DNA from: Candidatus Terraquivivens ruidianensis
GTDB lineage: Archaea > Thermoproteota > Nitrososphaeria_A > Caldarchaeales > Wolframiiraptoraceae
Length of the DNA stretch: 64,000 bases
Direction of reading: 5' to 3'
NCBI GenBank assembly: GCA_023267975.1
Contig: JALNLA010000001.1
Location: forward strand, 124,001 to 188,000
Shown: piece after piece, positions 46,625 to 55,850 of the stretch
Numbering within the stretch: position 1 is the first letter of the stretch
Layout: every line of letters begins with the position of its first letter
The notes under the pieces: model-generated
What the model was told of the DNA's origin: nothing
Database searches by the model: none
What the model saw: the letters and a program-made list of their open reading frames with translations, nothing else
Made by a program: the position numbers and the translations under genes

Positions 46625-47692
46625 ATGGATCTTCTGCTTAGTCTCGAGATGATAGCGAAGTATCCGTTCACGAAAGCGGCCAAGGAGTACGTCTCATCCC
46701 TCCGCATAGATGTAGAAAGTTTAGGGAGCCCTGAATTCTCTCGCATTTACGAGAGGGCGAAGTTTAGGGTCGAGGAGGCGTTGGAGAAAGGTGGTAGGTC
46801 ATACGAGATCGGCGATGCAAGGGCCATCATGGATAGAGACTTGGAGGTCGAGCTTCTATCATTTCCCCTAGCCCTATTCATGGTCGCAGCCCTTGATGAC
46901 GATTTCGCATCAAGAAGGTTTGGGCTGGCCGAAGCCATCAGGGCCGAGACTCTCCTATCGAACGAGAGGCCAGAAGTAATCGAGGCCTTAGCTACGGAAG
47001 AGCTGGGTCTTGACCTGAAGAAAGTGAAGAAGAGACTCGACAAGGATTACGAACTCGCGATACATTTCACGGATTACCTTAAAGAAGCCTCTAAGTTTAA
47101 CGCAAAGGAATGGAAACTCGTCAACAGGTATCTAGAAAATGGTTACGTTTACATAACTCAAAGAGAGCTAGCCAGGTTGATGAGGAGCTCAATCGAACGG
47201 TACGTATTAGCAAGAATAAAAGCAATCGGAAATGTGAGACCACCAGAGTATATGCAAGAGTTCATCAAGGAGCAGAAGGATAAGTTACTCGCAAGGAAGT
47301 ATAAGATAGAGAAGCTCGCCTCTGGTATATCGCCAGACAGCTGGCCGCCATGCATGAAGGCACTTCACCAAAGCCTCACGAAGGGCGAAAGCTTGTCCCA
47401 TTTTGCCAACTTTGCACTCGCATCGTTTTTACTTAACGTGGGTATGAGCGTGGACGACGTCGTGAGCGTTTATGCCAACAGAAGTGACTTTGACGAAAGG
47501 GTTGCGAGATATCAGATCGAACACATAGCGGGCATGAAGGGCAGTAGGACAAAGTACACAACGCCGTCATGCGGCACGATGCAGACGCATGGTTTATGCA
47601 TCGAGCAAGGCAGGCTTTGTGGTGGAGTAAAGAATCCGCTGTCTTACGTCAGGAGATTCGGGCGGTTCAAACCTAAAGCTACCAATAGTTAA
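46625..47692 (+). CDS. priL: DNA primase large subunit
   Basis: The 355 residues match archaeal PriL. Four cysteines expected to bind the [4Fe-4S] cluster are visible in PPCMKALHQSL, TPSCGTMQTHGLC and GRLCGGV. It pairs with PriS (not in window) to start primers. ATG 46625 is used rather than GTG 46622. Confidence 0.95.
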   Translation: MDLLLSLEMIAKYPFTKAAKEYVSSLRIDVESLGSPEFSRIYERAKFRVEEALEKGGRSYEIGDARAIMDRDLEVELLSFPLALFMVAALDDDFASRRFGLAEAIRAETLLSNERPEVIEALATEELGLDLKKVKKRLDKDYELAIHFTDYLKEASKFNAKEWKLVNRYLENGYVYITQRELARLMRSSIERYVLARIKAIGNVRPPEYMQEFIKEQKDKLLARKYKIEKLASGISPDSWPPCMKALHQSLTKGESLSHFANFALASFLLNVGMSVDDVVSVYANRSDFDERVARYQIEHIAGMKGSRTKYTTPSCGTMQTHGLCIEQGRLCGGVKNPLSYVRRFGRFKPKATNS

Positions 47693-47699
47693 ACTATGT

Positions 47700-48260
47700 C
47701 TACTCTTTTAATACACTCGCTATTTTGTCAGCCAGCTTTAGCAACCTCTCATGCTCACCCTTTCCCATAATTTCCTTCTCAACCTTCTCGAAGTTCTCCA
47801 TGAGAAATATCTCATCATCCTTCTCAGTCATGAGCTCGTCGGCTATCTTGAATAGTATGTTGTCCTCTTTCATTATGTGCTGGCTTAGCATATTCGCATA
47901 GGCCTGCGCGTTTTCGGCTATGACCTCCGCTGCCTCGAGTGAACCCTCTCTGTAACTCGGGAGTGCCTCGACAATAGCCTTCCTGTAGCTCCTGCCCAGC
48001 TCGTGCTCGTATAGCATAACACCTATCGGCCCACCTTCTTTGGGAACACCCTTCTGCTCCATCCATTTGAAGAGCACCCTTTCCTCCTTTCCGTGGTGGC
48101 ACTTGTCGGCGAAGTTTCCCATGAAGTCCGCTATTTCCTCTATAAGGTACGGGTCAACCCTTTTGCGTTCTGAGAGCGCTCGCCCGACCCACCCCATCGT
48201 TGCTATTACTTTCTCTATCGCCCTGTGCTCGCTTTTTAATACCTCTGTTGGTGTACTCAT
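47700..48260 (-). CDS. Hemerythrin HHE-domain protein
   Basis: The 186-residue four-helix bundle has the expected ligand set: EHRAIEKV, DKCHHGKEERVLF, LYEHELGRSYR and SQHIMKEDNILFKIA (His/Glu di-iron site). Members sense or bind oxygen or NO, or store iron. It fits an organism exposed to oxygen, as does the nearby superoxide dismutase. Convergent with priL, 7 bp apart. Confidence 0.9.
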   Translation of the reverse strand: MSTPTEVLKSEHRAIEKVIATMGWVGRALSERKRVDPYLIEEIADFMGNFADKCHHGKEERVLFKWMEQKGVPKEGGPIGVMLYEHELGRSYRKAIVEALPSYREGSLEAAEVIAENAQAYANMLSQHIMKEDNILFKIADELMTEKDDEIFLMENFEKVEKEIMGKGEHERLLKLADKIASVLKE

Positions 48261-48330
48261 GCACGTTCAGCTATAATGCTGTTATATTAGTTTTATATTA
48301 AATTAAAATAGCCGTCAGCCGTCGAACTTC

Positions 48331-48822
48331 TTGTTGAAACTCAAAGCTGCTCCAAGGCTACCAAGGCTATATGGCCCTGAAAAAGTTAAGGAGATTTCAA
48401 GGGATTTCTCTGGCGGTTACTTGCTGCTGATTGGGCTATCCAGAGCAGTTAGGGTAGCTTTCGGCTCTGCGGGCACGATACTCCTGAAGCCAGGCTACTA
48501 CGTCTACGCAGGCTCGGCCATCGGGAAAGCTGGATGGAGACTCCTTCGTCATGTAGGCCCTTTCAGAAGAAGACCCCATTGGCACGTAGACCGACTTCTG
48601 AACAAACGGGCCGCAAAGGTTTTAGCGATAGGTATTCTACCGTCTAAAAGGAGAACGGAATGTGCGCTTTCGCACGGGGTATCCCTGATGGCAGACTATA
48701 GTTTGGTCGGCGTGGGCTCGACTGACTGCGACTGTCCATCTCATCTACATTACTTCAAAAAGAGGTCCGAGGCTGTGGCAGCCATCAAAAAAGCCATCAT
48801 TAGAGCAAAGGTAGGCCATTAG
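48331..48822 (+). CDS. DUF123 family protein (GIY-YIG-like fold)
   Basis: The 163 residues match DUF123: GGYLLLIGLSRAVRVAFGSAG, LKPGYYVYAGSAIGKAGWRL, RPHWHVDRLL and a cysteine-containing end TDCDCPSHLHYF. DUF123 is often found alone or fused to endonuclease III, and a nuclease or Uri-like fold is proposed for it. TTG 48331 suits a TATA about 30 bp upstream (TTATATTAAAT). Confidence 0.82.
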   Translation: MLKLKAAPRLPRLYGPEKVKEISRDFSGGYLLLIGLSRAVRVAFGSAGTILLKPGYYVYAGSAIGKAGWRLLRHVGPFRRRPHWHVDRLLNKRAAKVLAIGILPSKRRTECALSHGVSLMADYSLVGVGSTDCDCPSHLHYFKKRSEAVAAIKKAIIRAKVGH

Positions 48823-48875
48823 ACTTCATGCTCCAAAAACTTTTTGTCCCAAAATTCATCTTGAATGTTTGGTTG

Positions 48876-49415
48876 ATGGGTATGGGGTCGGAGGTTGAGC
48901 CGCGTATAGAGCTCGTGAAGGGTGATATAACTGATTTGGATACGGATGCTATAGTTAACGCTGCCAACAGCAGCCTGAAGATGGGAGGCGGAGTGGCCGG
49001 TGCTATACTCAGAAAAGGAGGCTACGAAATTCAAAGAGAGTGTGACAAGATAGGTTACTGCCCTGTAGGTGGTGCGGTTATTACAGGAGCAGGTAAGTTG
49101 AAGGCTAACTACGTGATACACGCTGTTGGTCCAAGATACGGCGAGGGCGATGAGGATAGGAAGCTGAAAGATGCGACACTCAACAGCCTCAGGCTGGCGG
49201 AACAGTATGGCCTGAAGAGTATAGCCTTTCCAGCGATATCGACTGGAATATTCGGTTTCCCGAAGGACAGGTGCGCCAGAATTATGGTGCCGACAGTAGC
49301 TGAGTTCTTAGAAAAGGAGGCAAAGAGTCTCAAGAGGATAGTCTTCTGCCTTTACGATGAAGAGACCTACAGAATCTTCGAGAAAGTGTTAGAAGGGGTT
49401 AGAGCGAAGAAGTGA
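48876..49415 (+). CDS. Macro-domain ADP-ribose-binding protein
   Basis: From ATG 48876 it has 179 residues. The macro-domain motifs are clear: VKGDITDLDTDAIVNAANSS, GGGVAGAILRKGG, TGAGKLKANYVIHAVGP and PAISTGIFGFP. Members bind or hydrolyse ADP-ribose or O-acetyl-ADP-ribose. Upstream codons back to 48828 are hydrophobic and probably not translated. Confidence 0.92.
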   Translation: MGMGSEVEPRIELVKGDITDLDTDAIVNAANSSLKMGGGVAGAILRKGGYEIQRECDKIGYCPVGGAVITGAGKLKANYVIHAVGPRYGEGDEDRKLKDATLNSLRLAEQYGLKSIAFPAISTGIFGFPKDRCARIMVPTVAEFLEKEAKSLKRIVFCLYDEETYRIFEKVLEGVRAKK

Positions 49416-49421
49416 TGTTAG

Positions 49422-50306
49422 TTACCTTCTTGCTAGGTCAGTTATCAGCTCCCTATGCTGCTTCATCATATCATAAAGCATGCTTACGGCAGTCCAGGGT
49501 AGAAGCCTCAGCCTCTCTTTTATCCTAACAAACGCTCCCCTGATGCGTGGTGTAACCAGCTTCTCAGCCCTTAAGATATCCCCCTCGTCTTCCAATACGA
49601 GGTAAAGCTGCTCCGGCCCCCACATATCGTAAGCATGTGAGAGGCTTGAGAGAGCATGGTCAACGTTCTTACTTAACTCTACCTCGAATACTTTCATAGG
49701 CCTGTGCTCTTCATAATCTCTCCAAGTTACATCATAGCGATATGTGCCATCAGGACTCCACTCTTCGGTTTTTGATACAAAGCCCAGCATATCTCCGATT
49801 TCCTTCAGCATAGATTTTAGCTCATCATGGGTAGGTCTCTTAACTTCCCGCCTCTCTTCAGGAGGTAGTTGTGGTCTTTTAGCCGTCATCTCATTTGCTA
49901 TTAACTCGTAATCTTCTGCGCTTATGGGCCTTCCATGGTTAGCTGGCCCTCCTTGCGTTCCCATTAAACGGAGCCAAAAGTAATTCACATTCAAAAAACT
50001 TAACCTATCTTTTAAAAGCCGAACGTCAACCTCGCCGAGCTTAACCATCTGAAGCCTAACCTCATAAGGGTATAGTTTTTTCTCCTCTCTACGCTCGTCA
50101 GCCCATCTCAGCTCATTCGTTCTATGCCACTCACTCGTGACTTTAAAAATACCGCCGAAAATTCCCCTACCAACTACGTAGAAGACTATATCATCACCTT
50201 CCTTAACCTTCTCTGTGGCAATTTTAGAGTACGTGGCCCAGATTTGCTCCCTTTTTACTATGTCCCAGTTCTCTTCAGATACAGGCCATACCCAATAACT
50301 AACCAT
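49422..50306 (-). CDS. EVE (PUA-like) domain protein with PD-(D/E)xK-like C-terminal domain
   Basis: The 294 residues start with an EVE domain (1-140: YWVWPVSEENWDIVKREQIW, GDDIVFYVVGRGIFGGIFKV), a reader fold known for modified bases. Residues 155-294 contain DVTWRDYEEHRPMKVFEVELSK, with Asp192 then E-x-E (208-210) in a strand-turn-strand order like PD-(D/E)xK nucleases, followed by SSLSHAYDMWGPEQLYLVLED. A modification-dependent restriction nuclease is the best reading; the catalytic lysine is not certain. Confidence 0.65.
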   Translation of the reverse strand: MVSYWVWPVSEENWDIVKREQIWATYSKIATEKVKEGDDIVFYVVGRGIFGGIFKVTSEWHRTNELRWADERREEKKLYPYEVRLQMVKLGEVDVRLLKDRLSFLNVNYFWLRLMGTQGGPANHGRPISAEDYELIANEMTAKRPQLPPEERREVKRPTHDELKSMLKEIGDMLGFVSKTEEWSPDGTYRYDVTWRDYEEHRPMKVFEVELSKNVDHALSSLSHAYDMWGPEQLYLVLEDEGDILRAEKLVTPRIRGAFVRIKERLRLLPWTAVSMLYDMMKQHRELITDLARR

Positions 50307-50419
50307 TTCTGTTGGCGTATGATGCCGCCAAACTATTTATGCGTTATCCCGCTTACATTTTCGGTTTTGCATGTCTTAGTAAGCAGTATAACTAAAAATA
50401 AATGTAGGGGAGTTATGTG

Positions 50420-51019
50420 CTACAAAACCTTAGACAGTCTTTTCTCTGCATTACTCCAATTTACTATGTTCCACCATGCATCTATGTATGCCTTCCTATC
50501 GTTCTTATACTGAAGGTAGTAAGCATGCTCGAAAGTGTCGAGAACCAAGAGCGGAACGGCGCCGGGCACGAGCTGGTTGTTGTGCTTCTCAATCTGCAAG
50601 ATTATCAGCCTATCGCCCTCAGAGTCGTAGGCCAAGAGGCCCCAGCCTGAACCCTCGGCCGTTGCGGCCACCGAGCTTAATTGTGCCTTAAAACTTTCGA
50701 AGCCGCCTAGGTCTTTATCGATTCTGTCAGCCAAGACGCCGCCTGGCTTTCCGCCACCCTTCGGGCTCATGTTCTCCCAATAGATTGAGTGAAGTATGTG
50801 GCCCGACAGGTTGAACGATAAGTCGCGGGCTACGGCTTTGAAGTCTATCGTCTCGCCAGTCGCCCTTGCTTTCTCCAACTTTTCGACGGCTGCGTTTGCA
50901 CCATTCACGTAGGCTAGGTGGTGTTTATCATGGTGAACCCTCAATATTTCTTCCGACAAGTGAGGCTCGAGGGCATTGTAGGGGTACGGTAGCTCTGGAA
51001 GGATATATTTTTTAACCAT
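50420..51019 (-). CDS. sod: Superoxide dismutase (Fe/Mn type)
   Basis: The 199 residues have the metal ligands in ILRVHHDKHHLAYVNG, LSGHILHSIYWENM and LDTFEHAYYLQYKN, and the GSGWGLLAYD segment. It dismutates superoxide. Metal preference cannot be settled by reading. The SufBC genes lie upstream on the same strand. Confidence 0.96.
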   Translation of the reverse strand: MVKKYILPELPYPYNALEPHLSEEILRVHHDKHHLAYVNGANAAVEKLEKARATGETIDFKAVARDLSFNLSGHILHSIYWENMSPKGGGKPGGVLADRIDKDLGGFESFKAQLSSVAATAEGSGWGLLAYDSEGDRLIILQIEKHNNQLVPGAVPLLVLDTFEHAYYLQYKNDRKAYIDAWWNIVNWSNAEKRLSKVL

Positions 51020-51111
51020 AACTCTATTATAATTTTAATGTATTTTAAGTCTTTCTCTACACAAAGAAGTGGATTCTTACGTTCTTTCTGCCTATTGGCC
51101 CTAGCCAGCGA

Positions 51112-52302
51112 TTAATGCGCCCTCGAGGCCGACTCAACTATCCTACGTATCTCCTCGTTTAGCGTAGCCGGTAGACCGAATATGCTTACGTCCATGAATC
51201 CCCTAACGAGGAGAGCCTCAGCCTCTTCCTCGGAGAATCCCCTAGCCATTAGGTATTCTATCTGCTCCTTCGCGATTTTTCCGATAGCGGCCTCGTGGGT
51301 CAGCTCGACGCCCCTTACTTCTGCGTCCAGCCTCGGGATGGCATGTATCGAAGCCCTATCCGAAAGCAGCAAACCTCTGCACTCAATATGCCCTTTGCTA
51401 TCATCACTCCTTCCGACGAGCAGGCCCCTTAAGTAAGCCTGGGCACTATCCGTAGCTATCGCCCTTGACACTATCTCCCCCCGCGAGCCTTTACCGTCGA
51501 GCACTATCTTCGTGCCCACATCGATGTAACTCCCATCCCTAACATAGAGAATAGAGTTGAACCTAGCCTTGGCACCTTCTCCTATGCAGTACGCTACTGG
51601 ATACATCTGCAGACTCCTGACAGGACTTAGGCAGACATAGTTGCTGACGAACGTCGCACCTTCTTCGACTAAGATGGCAGTCCTAGGTCTAGCGTCAAAC
51701 TCAGAAGCCCAGTTATGTACCATAGTGAAGGTCAGCTTTGCGCCCCGTTTGACGTAAATCTCCGTGATGCCGACATGGAGACCTCGGCTGACACTCGGGT
51801 GGATAGTACAACCGGTGATTATCTGTGCATCGGAGCCCGACTCGGCGACTATGACGTTGTGGACATTCTGGTTGAACTTGTCGGTCGAGATGAATAGGCA
51901 TGCTTGGAGAGGGAACGTCAGCTTTTGGCCTTCGAGAATCCTGACGAAGTAACCATCATCCCAATCCTTATCGGCGAGCTCTGTAAATTCGTCCGCTCCC
52001 CTGTCGGTGAGTCGCCAGAAGTAATCTTTAAGCCATTCATGCCGTTGGAGCGCCTGCCTCATGCCTATTATCTCGAGCTTGCCCCCAAAAATCCTCTTAA
52101 TCCCATGAAATATAGGTACGTCGTCTATTTGGAAGTATGTTCCAGACCTATTCTCCTCATCGAGCCTTACGCCGACCTGAAGGGAGCGCTCGGTCACATC
52201 GCTGGGAAGACTCGTGAGAGGGCAGGGAGTCCACCTCTTAACGCCTCTAATAAACTCTCGTATGTTTGGTGCTGGAACTTTATCTTCCTGCGATACGTTC
52301 AT
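51112..52302 (-). CDS. sufB: SufB/SufD-family Fe-S cluster assembly scaffold
   Basis: The 396 residues form the beta-helix core of SufB/SufD: HVGITEIYVKRGAKLTFTMVHNW, SLQMYPVAYCIGEGAKARFN, KGHIECRGLLLSD, VELTHEAAIGKIAKEQIEYLMARG. Only one SufB/D-type gene is present, so it likely forms a homodimer scaffold with SufC. Its start overlaps the sufC end by 23 bp. Confidence 0.9.
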   Translation of the reverse strand: MNVSQEDKVPAPNIREFIRGVKRWTPCPLTSLPSDVTERSLQVGVRLDEENRSGTYFQIDDVPIFHGIKRIFGGKLEIIGMRQALQRHEWLKDYFWRLTDRGADEFTELADKDWDDGYFVRILEGQKLTFPLQACLFISTDKFNQNVHNVIVAESGSDAQIITGCTIHPSVSRGLHVGITEIYVKRGAKLTFTMVHNWASEFDARPRTAILVEEGATFVSNYVCLSPVRSLQMYPVAYCIGEGAKARFNSILYVRDGSYIDVGTKIVLDGKGSRGEIVSRAIATDSAQAYLRGLLVGRSDDSKGHIECRGLLLSDRASIHAIPRLDAEVRGVELTHEAAIGKIAKEQIEYLMARGFSEEEAEALLVRGFMDVSIFGLPATLNEEIRRIVESASRAH

Positions 52303-53026
52303 GAAGCTCCCTCTTGCCCATCAGGAGACACTTTTCGCACCAACCATAACCTTCGTGGAGTATCTGTGTAAGAATGCTGAGCGGGTTGCCCGAGCAAGCT
52401 ATCGTTCCGTTTATTATAACGTGGCCCTTACTTACGTTCAGGTAGCGGAGAATGTAACCCGTGTGCGTTATCAGTATACCGGTGCTCTCAGCTAAGTAGT
52501 TGTTCAGGACCTTTCCAATTCTCTCAAGGTTCTCGACATCGACACCCGAGTCCGGCTCGTCGATTAGCGCAAAATCTGGCCTTTGGGCGAACAGCTGGAG
52601 CATCTCTGAGAGCTTCACCTCACCTCCAGAGAAGTCAACGTTTAGGTCCCGGTCGAGAAATTCGTGTTTTAGGCTCAGCGCCCTGATAAGGTTTTCTAAT
52701 CCATCCCTCGACTGACCGAGAAAACTGTTCAGGATGTCTTTGAGCTTGACGCCCCTAAGCGCTGGCGGACTCTGGAAGACGACGCCCATGCCAAGCTTTA
52801 CCCTCTCGTTTATAGGCATATCCGTGATGTCTTTCTCCTTGAAGTATATCCTGCCCTTGACGACCTTGTAATTGGAGAAGCCGAGGATTGTCTTGATCAA
52901 AGTAGACTTTCCTGAACCGTTAGGGCCGAAGAGGACGTGCGTCTCTCCTTTAGGAACTTCTAGCGTAAGGTCTTTTATGATAGTCTTACCGGTGGTCTCG
53001 ACCGTTAAATCCTCAACCCGTAGCAT
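52280..53026 (-). CDS. sufC: SufC Fe-S assembly ATPase
   Basis: The 248-residue ABC ATPase has Walker A GPNGSGKST, signature DFSGGEVKLSEML and Walker B FALIDEPDSGVD; the extended Q-loop and lack of a permease are typical of SufC. It is the first gene of a two-gene sufCB unit. Confidence 0.95.
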   Translation of the reverse strand: MLRVEDLTVETTGKTIIKDLTLEVPKGETHVLFGPNGSGKSTLIKTILGFSNYKVVKGRIYFKEKDITDMPINERVKLGMGVVFQSPPALRGVKLKDILNSFLGQSRDGLENLIRALSLKHEFLDRDLNVDFSGGEVKLSEMLQLFAQRPDFALIDEPDSGVDVENLERIGKVLNNYLAESTGILITHTGYILRYLNVSKGHVIINGTIACSGNPLSILTQILHEGYGWCEKCLLMGKRELHERIAGR

Positions 53027-53237
53027 GACGTTAGCACCCGACTCGATGCTACCTTCATTATTAAGTACATAACACGCTTAATATACCCTTTATCGGGTAA
53101 CCCCGGCCTAAAGGCTTGTTTGATACGGGCTGGGTTAGTTTCTTGTCACGTATCCTTGAATTAGTTACGTTTGCACTGCAGAAAAAATTCCGCATAATGG
53201 CAACTAAACTTGGATAAGAATGAGAAGAGGAGGTGCT
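53027..53237. other. Intergenic region between sufC and rpl30
   Basis: About 210 bp without a supportable gene. It includes TTAATATACCC near 53078, a probable TATA for sufC transcription on the minus strand, and a run of imperfect repeats with no RNA signature I can name. Confidence 0.45.
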
Positions 53238-53251
53238 GGTACCATGGTACC
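53238..53251. repeat. Perfect 14 bp palindrome GGTACCATGGTACC
   Basis: It directly abuts the rpl30 stop codon, at the end of the 17-gene ribosomal block. It can form a 7 bp stem without a loop, so it is more likely a protein-binding site than a hairpin terminator. Confidence 0.45.
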
Positions 53252-53743
53252 CTAAGACATTCTTACCGCTAGGCTGTTTATTTCTTGGCCCCTGTACCCA
53301 AACTCTCCCTTATCCTTGAAGGGCCTCTTAATGCTGTGCTTAAAGCCCTTTCTTGGCGGGTGCAGCCTGAAGAAAGGCCTCAGTCCCTTTTCCTTCAGTT
53401 GCGATAGTGTAACTTCCCCAGAGAATATCTTCTCGGCCAACTCATCGATTGAGTTGAAGCCTAGGGCTTTAACGCGCTCATCGTCGAGCCTCTTTCCACC
53501 ATCCAACTCTCCCTTCTTCACCAAGAGCCTTTTCACGGTCTCTAACGTGGGCTCACCCCACGTTACGTAGCGTTGAACCTTTCTTAACATACCAAGGGAG
53601 CTTGACGTGTTTCTGACAATCGTGGCATAGTTGGCCCTCGGCAGATTCAACATCCTAAGCGTTGACAGCACTTCCTTGCTTGCTCCGACTGAGCCCCTTA
53701 CCCTCACCGCTAAGAACGTATTCAGGCTTACGTCCAAAAGCAT
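53252..53743 (-). CDS. rpl30: Ribosomal protein uL30 (L30)
   Basis: The 163-residue archaeal L30 has FLAVRVRGSVGASKEVLSTLRMLNL and HPPRKGFKHSIKRPF near its C-terminus. It is the last gene of the ribosomal block. L15 and SecY, which usually follow, are absent. Confidence 0.95.
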   Translation of the reverse strand: MLLDVSLNTFLAVRVRGSVGASKEVLSTLRMLNLPRANYATIVRNTSSSLGMLRKVQRYVTWGEPTLETVKRLLVKKGELDGGKRLDDERVKALGFNSIDELAEKIFSGEVTLSQLKEKGLRPFFRLHPPRKGFKHSIKRPFKDKGEFGYRGQEINSLAVRMS

Positions 53744-53749
53744 GCACCC

Positions 53750-54370
53750 CTAAAGCGTCTTCCAAAGGGACGGTAAAACTATCTTGTTCGTGTTCTTGAG
53801 GGCCATGTACGTTGCACCGACCACGGAGAGCGTAGTCCTAGTCTCCCCATAACTCCTAGTCCAGCAGTCCTTTATGCCTGCCATATCTAAGACAGCCTTC
53901 TGCATATCGCCCGCCACGATGCCTAAGCCTCTTGGAGCAGGAATCAATGTTATCTTCACACTCCCATACTTCCCCTCAACTTTTGTCTCGAGGCTATGTG
54001 GCTCGTTGCATGCGCACTCCCAGCTTCCGCACCCTCTCCTTACTGGGATTATATTGAGTTTTGCCTGATTTATCGCCTTCTCTATGGCCGGTACAATATG
54101 GACAGATTTCCCCGTTCCTATTCCAACGTATCCGTCCTTATTACCCACCACGACGACTGCTTTGTACCTCCTCTTCTCACCTGCATCCGTCTGCTTTTGG
54201 ACTAGCTTTATGTCCAAGACTTCTTGCTCTAGATTCGGCAGAAGTATATCGACTATCTGAGGCTCCGTTATCTTATAATGGTTTGAAAAGATTTCGTCTA
54301 TGGATGTTATCTTCCCATCTCGCACAAGCCTACCGAGTTCCGTCTTGGGTACCCATTCCGTCTCGCTCAC
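53750..54370 (-). CDS. rps5: Ribosomal protein uS5 (S5)
   Basis: The 206-residue protein has the double-stranded-RNA-binding part GEKRRYKAVVVVGNKDGYVGIG and the C-terminal APRGLGIVAGDMQKAVLDMAGI. It is 6 bp upstream of rpl30 and overlaps the L18 stop. Confidence 0.96.
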   Translation of the reverse strand: MSETEWVPKTELGRLVRDGKITSIDEIFSNHYKITEPQIVDILLPNLEQEVLDIKLVQKQTDAGEKRRYKAVVVVGNKDGYVGIGTGKSVHIVPAIEKAINQAKLNIIPVRRGCGSWECACNEPHSLETKVEGKYGSVKITLIPAPRGLGIVAGDMQKAVLDMAGIKDCWTRSYGETRTTLSVVGATYMALKNTNKIVLPSLWKTL

Positions 54371-54945
54371 TTTGACCCCTCCAAGAGGATTTTCTGCTTA
54401 ATCTCTTCTACGTGTGCCTCAAGCCTCGAATAAGCTTCCTTGTCGACTTTTGTAAAAGTTTTCATAAAAGGCTCTTGGGGAATCTTCTCAAAATACTGCC
54501 TTATGTGTGCGCCCTTAAGACGTTCTTCAGAAGGGAGTACTTCCTCACTAACTGGTACCTCGATACCAGCGTCTATTACGCCTTTGATGACGGCATATAG
54601 TCTGGATGCTTTTGAAAAGAGACCTAAGTCTGCTATAAGCTCCCTCACGCCCAAGGCCTTTATCCTCGTGCCTACAAGGACTCCTGTCAGGTAAGCCGCT
54701 GGTGTATTCTTCAACCCTCCCCTCCAACCCAATTTCCTAAGCTCCTTAGATATGGCCGTTACCAAAGTCCTATCACCGCCAGATAGGCTCTGGACCGCTT
54801 GGACGATTATGTATCTGTTCGTCCTTCTAATAACCAATCTTGGCAAGCCGGACTTTATCAGCTTTAATCTTTTCCTGTAATTCGTTAAAACCATGCGTCT
54901 TCTTTTTGGAGGGGTACGCTTAAGCAGGGCCGCGGATGCGCACAT
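54367..54945 (-). CDS. rpl18: Ribosomal protein uL18 (L18)
   Basis: The 192 residues have the 5S-binding domain RLKLIKSGLPRLVIRRTNRYIIVQ and archaeal C-terminal extension. The ATG immediately follows the L19e stop (TAA-ATG). Confidence 0.95.
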   Translation of the reverse strand: MCASAALLKRTPPKRRRMVLTNYRKRLKLIKSGLPRLVIRRTNRYIIVQAVQSLSGGDRTLVTAISKELRKLGWRGGLKNTPAAYLTGVLVGTRIKALGVRELIADLGLFSKASRLYAVIKGVIDAGIEVPVSEEVLPSEERLKGAHIRQYFEKIPQEPFMKTFTKVDKEAYSRLEAHVEEIKQKILLEGSK

Positions 54946-55386
54946 TTACACGAAAACCCTCCTTAGCAGCTTGTTCTGCTTTAAGTAGTCCATCATGGCG
55001 TTCACGGACTTGAAGACCCCGCTCTTTACCATTTTGTAAACCTTCCGGTAAACGCCTTCCTCGAGCATCTTCGAGTCCCTGAGCTTTTTCAGGGCTTTCC
55101 GCTGTGCCCTAACCTTAAACATCCACTGCGCCTTTCTCGGAACTATGGAGTGTTTTCCGCCCTTTCTGCTACCGGGTCCCTTACGCTTTTTCCTTTCGCG
55201 CAACCTCCCCTTGCTTATACCCTTCTCCTGAAGTTTGTATATTGCGCCATCCTCTATTAGCCGTTTTATTTCTTCTCTGGATATTGCTGCCTCTATCTCA
55301 TCAAGCTTTTCCTCATCAAACCTAACCCTGCTTTCACCGCATTTCAAAAGTTCTGCTGCTAACCTCTTCTGAAGTGTAAGGCTCAC
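54946..55386 (-). CDS. rpl19e: Ribosomal protein eL19 (L19e)
   Basis: The 146-residue protein has the diagnostic GRLRERKKRKGPGSRKGGKHSIVPRKAQWM region (quoted in part) of eL19. It overlaps the L32e stop by 4 bp. Archaea and eukaryotes only. Confidence 0.95.
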   Translation of the reverse strand: MSLTLQKRLAAELLKCGESRVRFDEEKLDEIEAAISREEIKRLIEDGAIYKLQEKGISKGRLRERKKRKGPGSRKGGKHSIVPRKAQWMFKVRAQRKALKKLRDSKMLEEGVYRKVYKMVKSGVFKSVNAMMDYLKQNKLLRRVFV

Positions 55387-55850
55387 TCCTCTCCCTCCTT
55401 AAACTGTGGTGGTGGATTCAGGACTTTTATTCCCCTTTCGCGCGCGGCCTCTGCTATACGCACTTTCTTTAACCTTCCAACGTTAGCCGCAATCCTTATG
55501 GCCTGCCTACTCGGGTCTATGCCCTCCAAGTCCTCTGGTCTACTGACTAAGACTTCCTTGAAACCAGATGGATGCAAGCCTCTGAAGTCCTTATCACCTC
55601 TGTAGCCTACTTTAACGAGGGGTGGCGCACCACTCTTTTGTAACCTCATCCTACTATCTTTTCCCCTCGGCCTTCGCCATACCTCATCAAGTCGCTTATA
55701 CCTCCAGCTCTCTTGTCTGACAAACTTTGGTCTTTCCTTTCTCTGCTCTATCACGCGCTTCGGTACCTTCACAGCCGCTTTCTTCGTGATTATTGTCCTC
55801 TCAGCTGAGGCCGTCGTTTCTTCCTGAGGTTTAGACGATTCATCGTTCAA
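55383..55850 (-). CDS. rpl32e: Ribosomal protein eL32 (L32e)
   Basis: The 155 residues have a charged, unstructured start and the eL32 core FVRQESWRYKRLDEVWRRPRG, YRGDKDFRGLHPSGFKEVLV. The TTG start overlaps the L6 stop (TTGA). Confidence 0.95.
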   Translation of the reverse strand: MNDESSKPQEETTASAERTIITKKAAVKVPKRVIEQRKERPKFVRQESWRYKRLDEVWRRPRGKDSRMRLQKSGAPPLVKVGYRGDKDFRGLHPSGFKEVLVSRPEDLEGIDPSRQAIRIAANVGRLKKVRIAEAARERGIKVLNPPPQFKEGEE

